In this document: positions 1 through 5,294 of the stretch, one piece after another | How the letters are laid out: every line of letters begins with the position of its first letter | Numbering within the stretch: the first letter of the stretch is position 1 | Assembly: GCA_003476685.1 (NCBI GenBank) | Contig: DMVN01000130.1 | Location: 1-5,294 of the forward strand | DNA from: Acidobacteriota bacterium | Lineage (GTDB): Bacteria; Acidobacteriota; Aminicenantia; Aminicenantales; Saccharicenantaceae | Direction: 5' to 3' | DNA: 5,294 nucleotides | Notes under the pieces: model-generated | The model's database searches: none | What the model was told of the DNA's origin: nothing | Seen by the model: the letters and a program-made list of their open reading frames with translations, nothing else | Translations under genes and position numbers: made by a program

Positions 1-1257
1 GTCAAATTCGGAGTCCCGGTGGAGGCCGTGCTGGCCATGAACAGCCAGGCCAAGGGTCAGGAGTTGAAGACCGCACCCAAAGAAAATTACCTGGACCTGC
101 TGGAAGGCAGCCTGCTGGTGGGCAAGGCGGCCGGCCTGCTGAATGAACCGGGAATGGCTTCCATCTATCTGGAAAAATATCTCAAGCAGAAAGCCGACGA
201 CCTGGAAGGTTATGTGCTGCTCGGCCAGGCCTATTACCGTCTGGGAAATACCTCGGAGAGTTATAAAAATTATGCCAAGGCTGTGCTCCTTAACCCGGAC
301 CATCCTCAGGCTCTGTACGGGATGGGGCTTACCCAGCTCCGGGAAAGAAAGTTCAAAGAAGCAGCCGAGTATCTGGAGAAAGCCATCAGCCGCAACATAG
401 ATTCCAGAGAAGTCTTTTTCGAGCTGGGCACGGCCTATGAGGAGTTGCAGGACCTCACCCGGGCTGCAGAAAATTATGAAAAATATGTTAAGGCCGGAGC
501 GGCCAATCCTTTCCCGGCCTGGCTGAAGCTGGCCCAGACCTATCAAAGGCTGAACCAGTCAGTCCAGGCTATTGCCGCTTTCCGGGAAGCTCTCAAAATC
601 AACCCGGACGACATCAATTGCAATTACAACCTGGCCAAACTGCTGGCTGAAACCAATCAATACGATGAAGCTGAAACTGTTTTCCAGAAGCTGGCCGTCC
701 TGAACCAGCGGGATGCCGTTACCTATTATGGCCAGATTATGCAGATGTATGACCGGGCCCGCAACTATGACAAAGCGGTCGAAGCTGCCCGGAAAATAGT
801 GGAACTCAACCCCAAAAACGAAGTGGCCCTGTATAACCTGGCCATCATGTACGACCGGCTGGGCCGGCTGGAAGAAGCCGCCCAGACCCTGACCGAGACC
901 CTGGCCCTCAAGCCCGATTATACCCATGCCTGGTTCAACCTGGGAATCGTTTATGACAAGCTGAAAAAGCATGCCGAAGCGGTCGAGGCCTTCAAGAAAT
1001 ATACCGCCCTGGCCCCGGATGACCCCAGCGGCTGGTTAAACATTGGCCTGGAATACATGCTGTTGAAAGATTTCGAAAAGGCCCTGCCCAACCTGGAAAA
1101 GAGCGTCAGCCTGAACCCCAACAACGCCGTGGCCCAGTACAATCTGGGCATAACTTATATCAACCTCAAGGATAACTACAGCGCCAGGGAAGTGCTGAAA
1201 ATCCTCCAGAGGCTGGACCAGAACCTGGCCGGGAGGCTGGCCAAGCTGATCAAGTAG
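1..1257 (+). CDS. TPR-repeat protein (5' partial)
   Basis: Tetratricopeptide-repeat protein, probably a scaffold for protein-protein contacts; the partner and pathway cannot be read from the sequence. The frame is open from base 1 and ends at TAG 1255-1257. A GTG at 19 has a GGAG five bases upstream and could be a start. However, the codons before it are in frame and, with those after, read V-K-F-G-V-P-V-E-A-V-L-A-M-N, which resembles the second half of a LysM repeat, so I think the gene begins outside the window. Counting from GTG 19 (412 residues), about ten 34-residue TPR units run from roughly residue 60 to 400, with the usual signature (W/Y-x-x-L-G-x-x-Y near the start, A in helix B, L-x-P-x-x at the end). 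Clear units lie at about 61-94, 199-232, 267-300, 301-334 and 335-368. No membrane segment is visible in this part. It is followed by a promoter and a tRNA gene, so it probably ends its own transcription unit. The TPR call is secure; the LysM-like start and any envelope role are inference. Confidence 0.85.
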   Translation, partial: VKFGVPVEAVLAMNSQAKGQELKTAPKENYLDLLEGSLLVGKAAGLLNEPGMASIYLEKYLKQKADDLEGYVLLGQAYYRLGNTSESYKNYAKAVLLNPDHPQALYGMGLTQLRERKFKEAAEYLEKAISRNIDSREVFFELGTAYEELQDLTRAAENYEKYVKAGAANPFPAWLKLAQTYQRLNQSVQAIAAFREALKINPDDINCNYNLAKLLAETNQYDEAETVFQKLAVLNQRDAVTYYGQIMQMYDRARNYDKAVEAARKIVELNPKNEVALYNLAIMYDRLGRLEEAAQTLTETLALKPDYTHAWFNLGIVYDKLKKHAEAVEAFKKYTALAPDDPSGWLNIGLEYMLLKDFEKALPNLEKSVSLNPNNAVAQYNLGITYINLKDNYSAREVLKILQRLDQNLAGRLAKLIK

Positions 1258-1265
1258 CCGCCGGA

Positions 1266-1294
1266 TTGACTGAAAAAACAAAGTGTGGTATCTA
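1266..1294 (+). promoter_or_regulatory. Putative sigma70-type promoter for tRNA-Leu (and possibly tig)
   Basis: TTGACT at 1266-1271 matches five of six bases of the -35 consensus. After exactly 17 bases comes TATCTA at 1289-1294, preceded by TGG (extended -10 form, TG at 1286-1287). A second AT-rich hexamer, TATAAA at 1293-1298, overlaps it but would need a 21-base spacer. Transcription would start near 1301, about 45 bases before the tRNA, in the gap between the TPR gene and the tRNA. The -10 itself is only a partial match, so this is a prediction by eye. No strong terminator lies between the tRNA and tig, so tig could be read from here too. Confidence 0.5.
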
Positions 1295-1346
1295 TAAACC
1301 CTGAAATCCGCGCTGGCAATCAGGTCATTAGAAAGCGATTTTAACT

Positions 1347-1431
1347 GGGCAGGTGGCGGAATTGGCAGACGCACTAGGCTTAGGACCTAGTTCCTGAATA
1401 AGGAGTGCGGGTTCGATTCCCGCTCTGCCCA
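1347..1431 (+). tRNA. tRNA-Leu (anticodon UAG)
   Basis: A complete class II tRNA that decodes CUN leucine codons. The acceptor stem pairs 1347-1353 (GGGCAGG) with 1424-1430 (TCTGCCC), with one G-T wobble; the discriminator base is A1431. The D stem is GCG/CGC (1356-1358 with 1370-1372), with GG in the D loop. The anticodon stem CTAGG/CCTAG (1374-1378 with 1386-1390) encloses the loop CTTAGGA, so the anticodon is TAG at 1381-1383. The long variable arm typical of Leu, Ser and Tyr tRNAs is 1391-1406, with stem TCCT/AGGA. The T stem GCGGG/CCCGC (1407-1411 with 1419-1423) encloses the TTCGATT loop. The 3' CCA is not encoded (ATTC follows) and must be added by a nucleotidyltransferase. The matching codon family, led by CTG, is the preferred Leu choice in the surrounding genes. 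Confidence 0.97.
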
Positions 1432-1446
1432 TTCCCCGCTTTCATA

Positions 1447-1471
1447 AGCCTGATTTCACTGAATCCGGGCT
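1447..1471 (+). other. Stem-loop between tRNA-Leu and tig
   Basis: The arm 1447-1455 (AGCCTGATT) pairs with 1462-1471 (AATCCGGGCT) through nine base pairs, with one bulged C at 1465, one G-T wobble and the six-base loop TCACTG. It starts 16 bases after the tRNA and ends 35 bases before the tig ATG. No T-run follows, so it does not look like an intrinsic terminator. It might mark a processing site that separates the tRNA from the tig message, or have no function. Confidence 0.35.
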
Positions 1472-1495
1472 GATGATAGGGGTAAAGATTACTGT

Positions 1496-1500
1496 AAGGA
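1496..1500 (+). promoter_or_regulatory. Ribosome-binding site of tig
   Basis: AAGGA lies six bases before ATG 1507, a normal Shine-Dalgarno distance. It fixes the tig start and agrees with the expected length of the trigger factor N-terminal domain. Confidence 0.75.
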
Positions 1501-1506
1501 AGTACC

Positions 1507-2784
1507 ATGGAAAACAATACCAATGAGGAAAAGATCAGGGTGGTGAGTCCAACCGAGCGGGAACTGGACCTGGAAATTTCGGCTGAGACCGTCAAGAAGG
1601 AATACGAGAAAGTGCTCAAAGACTACGTGGCCCGGGTTAAACTGCCAGGCTTCCGTAAGGGCTATGCCCCCAGAGAAATGGTCCAGAAGATGTTCGAAGC
1701 CGAGATCAAGGAAGCGGTCCTGGATAACCTTATACCTGACAATTTGAGGCAGGAACTGGAGAATTTAAAAGTCGTCCCGGTCAACGTCCCGACGGTCAAG
1801 TCGGTTGATTTCAGCCTGGACCGAGGAGTCAGGTACCGGGTAGGTTTTGAGGTCTGGCCGGAATTTGAGCTGCCGCCTGATTATTTAGAGAAAAAGGTGC
1901 CCCGCGACCGGGTGGTGGTGGAAGAGGCTGAGGTGGAAACCGTCCTGAACAAGCTGCGGGAGAATGCGGCCGAATACCTGCCGGTTTCAGACCGGGGAGT
2001 CCAGTCCGGGGACTATGTGGTGATCGAGATCCAGGGCCGGGAAGTGGCCAGCAAGAAGTTCCTTCCTCTGGAAAAGGTAGTGGTCCTGGCCGGTCACACC
2101 GACAATGAACCCCAGCTCAATGATGTTCTGCCCGGTCTTAAACCCGGAGAACAGAAAACCTTCAGCGTCAAGTATCCCGATGATTACCAGCAAAAAAGGT
2201 TTGCCGGAAAAGAGATTGAATACCGACTAAAAGTTCTGGAGATAAAAGAGAAAAAATTGCCCGAGCTCAACGATGATTTTGCCAGGATGGTGGATGAGGT
2301 GAGCGGACTGGAGGCTCTCAGGGAAAAAATCAAGCAGGACCTGGCCAGGCATAAAGAGGAGGAAGCCAGGGACCGGGCCATCAACCAGTACCTGGAAAAG
2401 CTGGCCGCGGAAATCAACCTGGTCATTCCTGAGAGCATGGTCAAAGAGGAGGCTCAGGCCATCATCAGCCGTCAATTCCGGGAGGAAGAGTTGAAAAAGA
2501 TACCGGCTGACCTCTGGCCCCGGCTGCTGGAGCAGGCCCGGAAACAGGCTGAAAGCAGCCTGAAAAATCATATCCTGCTGCGGAAAGTGGCGGCCCTGGA
2601 GGGTCTGGACATAACGGCCGAGGAATTTGAGCAGGAATTGAAGAAAATCTCCGAGAACAGGAATATCCCCCTGGACCAGTTGAAAGCTGCCCTGGCCCGG
2701 GAAGACAGGGAAGATGACTGGAAGCTAAACCTTCTCCTGAGAAAAACGGTTGACTTTCTGGCCGGGAGGATTATAATAGAATAA
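1507..2784 (+). CDS. tig: Trigger factor (ribosome-associated chaperone)
   Basis: ATP-independent chaperone that binds at the ribosomal exit tunnel and shields new chains; the family also has peptidyl-prolyl isomerase (PPIase) activity. It has 425 residues, close to the 432 of the E. coli protein. The N-terminal ribosome-binding domain (about 1-125) has the signature loop LPGFRKGYAP at residues 46-55, with the F-R-K that contacts the ribosome. An FKBP-like PPIase domain follows at about 160-245, then the conserved linker LPELNDDFA (251-259) and the helical C-terminal chaperone arms (about 260-425), rich in charged residues and with VIPESMV at 306-312. In the PPIase domain the usual I-P-G-F-E stretch reads E-P-Q-L-N (201-205), so a key aromatic of the pocket is missing and isomerase activity may be weak. 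The start is set by the AAGGA site. Only 10 bases separate its stop from the ClpP-like remnant, which matches the usual tig-clpP order. Confidence 0.97.
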   Translation: MENNTNEEKIRVVSPTERELDLEISAETVKKEYEKVLKDYVARVKLPGFRKGYAPREMVQKMFEAEIKEAVLDNLIPDNLRQELENLKVVPVNVPTVKSVDFSLDRGVRYRVGFEVWPEFELPPDYLEKKVPRDRVVVEEAEVETVLNKLRENAAEYLPVSDRGVQSGDYVVIEIQGREVASKKFLPLEKVVVLAGHTDNEPQLNDVLPGLKPGEQKTFSVKYPDDYQQKRFAGKEIEYRLKVLEIKEKKLPELNDDFARMVDEVSGLEALREKIKQDLARHKEEEARDRAINQYLEKLAAEINLVIPESMVKEEAQAIISRQFREEELKKIPADLWPRLLEQARKQAESSLKNHILLRKVAALEGLDITAEEFEQELKKISENRNIPLDQLKAALAREDREDDWKLNLLLRKTVDFLAGRIIIE

Positions 2785-2794
2785 AGCTTCCCCC

Positions 2795-3265
2795 ATGGCC
2801 TTAATTCCTTTGATTGTTGAGTCTGAGGGCCTAACCGGACGCGGTTTTGAGATAAGAGGCAGCAAATATCAGCTGGTTAACGAAGGAAAAAATGACAGAG
2901 TCAGGCCAGAAAGCGTCCGGGAGCGAACCCCGAGAACTGAAGCTTGTGGAAAGGAAATTTCATCATACATAAATATACCTGGAGGTTGCCTCAAGACCGG
3001 CCGGGAGATTTATGATAATATGCAACGAGCAATCTTGGTTTTAACCTCGAACAGGCCGGGGTCAGAGCCGGCCCAGGACGGGGCCTGGTTAAATTCAATC
3101 GTAGCCCAAAAAACCCGGAATAAGCCGGTAGCCGGGCTATCCGGCCAGTCAGATAAAAAAATAAGGTCTCAGGCTGGAATTGATGTGTTCCTGACATCCT
3201 CCAGGGTGGGAAAGGTGAATCCCGGAAACCCGGTTAGTGTTTCCAGAAAGGACACTCTGGTCTAA
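2795..3265 (+). pseudogene. clpP: Decayed ClpP-like frame (clpP remnant or non-catalytic ClpP relative)
   Basis: A 156-codon open frame, 10 bases after tig, that reads as a broken ATP-dependent Clp protease proteolytic subunit. ClpP landmarks occur in order and in one frame. Residues 1-9, MALIPLIVE, match the ClpP mature start (MALVPMVIE in E. coli), with F-E-I at 18-20 matching F-D-I. Residues 53-77 contain KEI, YINIPGG and IYDNMQ, matching KDI, YINSPGG and IYDTMQ. Residues 93-99 (AQDGAWL) fall where ASMGAFL carries the catalytic Ser, here Gln94. Residues 116-134 (SGQ..KKI.....D.FLT) match the TGQ..KI....D.FMT tail, with Gln126 at the catalytic Asp place. The NSRIMIHQP region with the catalytic His is absent, which accounts for most of the missing 40-50 residues. 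There is no convincing ribosome-binding site, and the codons lack the CTG/GCC bias of tig and lon. Against a plain pseudogene, the frame has no stop and its gaps are net in frame, so a divergent inactive protein cannot be excluded. ClpP ancestry is inferred from position plus motifs recalled from the family. Confidence 0.66.
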
Positions 3266-3368
3266 ATGTCCGTTATTACTCGAGGAACAGATTACAATTA
3301 AAGGGAGGATAGCCACCGGGTAAATGGATGGTAGAATGGAGGCGAGAGGGAAATTATATTCAGGTAAC

Positions 3369-3373
3369 AGGAG
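3369..3373 (+). promoter_or_regulatory. Ribosome-binding site of lon
   Basis: AGGAG lies six bases before ATG 3380. It supports this start over later in-frame ATGs, and the N-terminal substrate-binding domain begins directly after it (LIPLRDLVVFP from residue 16). Confidence 0.75.
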
Positions 3374-3379
3374 TTTAAC

Positions 3380-5294
3380 ATGACTGAATCCCAGGAAAAC
3401 TCTGAACTCATAAAAAATATACCGCTCATACCGTTGCGGGACCTGGTGGTCTTTCCGGCTACCCTGGTGCCTTTTGTGGTCGGACGCCCCTCTTCCATCA
3501 AGGCCCTGGAAAAAGCCTATGAGAAGGACAAGCTGATATTCCTGGCCGCCCAGATGGATGCCGGCATAGATAATCCTTTGCCCCGCGACATTTACACTAT
3601 GGGAGTTACGGCCAGGATTATCAGGACGGCCCGGACTGACGAAAGGAATATGAAAGTAATCGTCGAGGGCCTCAACCGGGCCCGGATTGTGGAGTTCCTG
3701 AGCACCTACCCCTATTACCAGATCCTGGCCAAGGTGGTCAAAGAAATAGAGGATAACTCTCCCGAAACCCAGGACCTGCTCAAAAAAGTCCTGGCCCTGT
3801 TCGAGGAATACCTGAAGATAAATCAGAATGCCAGCCTGGATTCTATCATTCCCGCACTGCGTGAAAACAGCACCGATCGCATTGCCGACATCATTTCTTC
3901 CCATCTCTATCTGCCGCTCGAAGAAAAGCAGAACCTGCTGGAAACTCTTAACACCAGGGAAAGGCTGAACCGGCTGAAGTTCTTGCTCCAGGAATCGCTG
4001 GTTAATTTCATCGGCCGGGAAACCCCGCCCGGGACAACCCGAAAAAGGGGAGGGCACAAGGAAGGCGGGCAGAGAACCTTCATCCCCGGCGGTCAATTCA
4101 AGAAAGAAGAGCAACCCAACGAGATTGAAGACCTGAAAAGAAAAGTGGCCGAAGCCCAGATGCCGCCCGATGCCCACGACAAGGCTATGAAGGAAATCGA
4201 GCGCCTGGAGACCATGCCCCCGATGTCGGCCGAAGCTACCGTCAGCCGTAACTACCTGGACTGGCTGATTTCCCTGCCCTGGAACAAAAAATCAAGAGAG
4301 AAGAGAGACCTGAAAGAGGCTGAGAGAATCCTGAACGAAGACCATTATGGCCTGGAAAAGGTCAAGGAAAGAATCCTGGAGTACCTGGCCATCCGGCAGC
4401 TGGTTAAGAACCCCAAGGGCGTCATCCTGGCCTTTATCGGACCGCCGGGTGTGGGCAAGACCTCCCTGGGCAAATCCATTGCCCGGGCCACCGGGCGGAG
4501 GTTTGTCCGGCTGTCGCTGGGCGGCGTCAGGGATGAGGCTGAAATCCGGGGACACCGCCGAACCTACATCGGGGCTTACCCCGGTCGCATCATCCAGATG
4601 ATAAAAAGAGCTGGCACCAAAAACCCGGTCTTTTTGCTGGACGAAGTGGACAAGATGAGCATGGATTACCGGGGCGACCCGGCCGCAGCCCTGATGGAAG
4701 TCCTGGACCCGGAACAGAACAAGGAATTTCTAGACCATTACATAGATACCGACTTTGACCTGTCGCAGGTGATGTTCATCGTCACCGCCAACTCCATCGA
4801 CCCCATTCCCAGGGCCCTGCTGGACAGGATGGAGGTCATCCGGCTGCCCGGCTACACCGAGGACGAGAAAGTCCAGATTGCCAAACAGTTTCTAATTCCC
4901 AAGCAGCTTAAAGCCCATGGCCTGACCGCTAAAAACCTGGAATTCACCGAACAGGCCATCCTGAAAATCATCAGGGACTATACCCGGGAAGCCGGGGTCA
5001 GAAACCTGGAGCGGGAAATCACTTCCATCTGTCGCAAGATGGTTAAAAAGGTGGTGACCAAAGGCAAGGATTACCACGAAAAACTTACCCCCAAAGCGGT
5101 GGAAAATTACCTGGGCATTCCTAAGTACCGCCGGCTGGAAATCGACCGCCAGGATGAGGTGGGCGTGGCCCTGGGTATGGCCTGGACCGAGTTCGGCGGT
5201 GAGCTGCTGACCTTTGAAGCCACCAAAATCCACGGCAAGGGCAACCTGATGCTCACCGGGCACCTGGGTGAAATCATGCAGGAATCAGCCCAGG
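3380..5294 (+). CDS. lon: ATP-dependent Lon protease (LonA), 3' partial
   Basis: Cytoplasmic AAA+ serine protease that unfolds and degrades misfolded and regulatory proteins. The frame is open from ATG 3380 to the window end (638 codons plus one base), about 80% of a typical LonA. The N-terminal LON domain covers about 12-205 (LIPLRDLVVFP, VEGLNRARIVE). MPPMSAEAT...YLDWLISLPW lies at 279-301. The AAA+ module has Walker A GPPGVGKT (354-361), the LGGVRDEAEIRGHRRTYIG segment, Walker B VFLLDEVD (417-424) and the arginine region RALLDRME (478-485). The protease domain starts near 590, with AWTEFGGE at 601-608 and LTGHLGEIMQESAQ at the edge; the catalytic Ser-Lys pair would be about 40 residues further on and is not seen. 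Residues 207-246, where other LonA proteins have a helical QREYYLxEQxKAIQKELG motif, are instead rich in Gly, Pro, Lys and Arg. The gene lies downstream of tig and the ClpP remnant, with 114 bases in front, so it may have its own promoter, but none is convincing. Confidence 0.97.
   Translation, partial: MTESQENSELIKNIPLIPLRDLVVFPATLVPFVVGRPSSIKALEKAYEKDKLIFLAAQMDAGIDNPLPRDIYTMGVTARIIRTARTDERNMKVIVEGLNRARIVEFLSTYPYYQILAKVVKEIEDNSPETQDLLKKVLALFEEYLKINQNASLDSIIPALRENSTDRIADIISSHLYLPLEEKQNLLETLNTRERLNRLKFLLQESLVNFIGRETPPGTTRKRGGHKEGGQRTFIPGGQFKKEEQPNEIEDLKRKVAEAQMPPDAHDKAMKEIERLETMPPMSAEATVSRNYLDWLISLPWNKKSREKRDLKEAERILNEDHYGLEKVKERILEYLAIRQLVKNPKGVILAFIGPPGVGKTSLGKSIARATGRRFVRLSLGGVRDEAEIRGHRRTYIGAYPGRIIQMIKRAGTKNPVFLLDEVDKMSMDYRGDPAAALMEVLDPEQNKEFLDHYIDTDFDLSQVMFIVTANSIDPIPRALLDRMEVIRLPGYTEDEKVQIAKQFLIPKQLKAHGLTAKNLEFTEQAILKIIRDYTREAGVRNLEREITSICRKMVKKVVTKGKDYHEKLTPKAVENYLGIPKYRRLEIDRQDEVGVALGMAWTEFGGELLTFEATKIHGKGNLMLTGHLGEIMQESAQ

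Noticed and set aside
1447..1480. Intrinsic terminator after tRNA-Leu
   Set aside because: The hairpin is followed by GATGATAGGGG, not by a T-tract.
1380..1619. 79-codon minus-strand frame ending in the tRNA
   Set aside because: It overlaps the tRNA and the 5' end of tig on the opposite strand and shows no recognisable protein sequence.
3054..3088. Two overlapping GC-rich hairpins (GGCCGG/CCGGCC and CCAGG/CCTGG) inside the ClpP-like frame, the second followed by TTAAATT
   Set aside because: The stems are only five or six pairs, they compete for the same base at 3073, and no real T-run follows, so neither a terminator nor a switch is supported.
3293..3298. TACAAT as a -10 box for a lon promoter
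   Set aside because: A good hexamer by itself, but there is no acceptable -35 at 15-18 bases upstream and no extended TG, so it is not separable from chance in an AT-rich gap.
3266..3301. 11-codon frame starting right after the stop of the ClpP-like frame (TAAATG)
   Set aside because: Too short, with no ribosome-binding site of its own and no resemblance to the start of ClpX.
3149..4177. 342-codon open frame on the minus strand across the start of lon
   Set aside because: It lies opposite the well-supported lon coding frame. Its product has the low-complexity F/L/G/Q-rich look of an antisense shadow, and I recognise no domain in it.

Overview
The window is bacterial chromosomal core-gene DNA of moderate GC with strong CTG and GCC codon preference. 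All genes are on the + strand. In order, it holds a large TPR-repeat protein whose 5' end is cut by the window edge, a tRNA-Leu with anticodon UAG, trigger factor (tig), a decayed ClpP-like reading frame, and the first 638 codons of an ATP-dependent Lon protease (lonA), cut by the right edge. No mobile element, CRISPR array or integration site is visible. The style of the trigger factor (an LPELNDDFA linker and an acidobacterial-looking PPIase domain) together with the tRNA-tig-protease layout suggests Acidobacteriota or a related phylum such as Aminicenantes. This is from memory of the families and is only a weak inference.

Layout: 1-1257 TPR protein; 1258-1346 intergenic with a good sigma70-type promoter (TTGACT, 17 bp, TGG-TATCTA); 1347-1431 tRNA-Leu without an encoded CCA; 1432-1506 leader with a stem-loop and the tig ribosome-binding site; 1507-2784 tig; 2795-3265 ClpP-like remnant; 3266-3379 non-coding leader; 3380-5294 lon.

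In many bacteria the order is tig-clpP-clpX-lon: the nascent-chain chaperone, the ClpXP protease and Lon, a protein quality-control cluster. Here the frame directly after tig still shows ClpP landmarks in the right order (the MALIPLIVE start, YINIPGG, IYDNMQ, and a SGQ...KI...D-x-FLT tail). It is short (156 residues against roughly 195-205), it carries none of the Ser-His-Asp catalytic residues, and no clpX follows before lon. The locus therefore looks like a quality-control cluster that has lost ClpXP and kept trigger factor and Lon. The Lon also carries an unusual Gly/Pro/Lys/Arg-rich replacement of the normally conserved QREYYLxEQ linker. The ClpP remnant and the odd Lon linker are the two points most worth following up.
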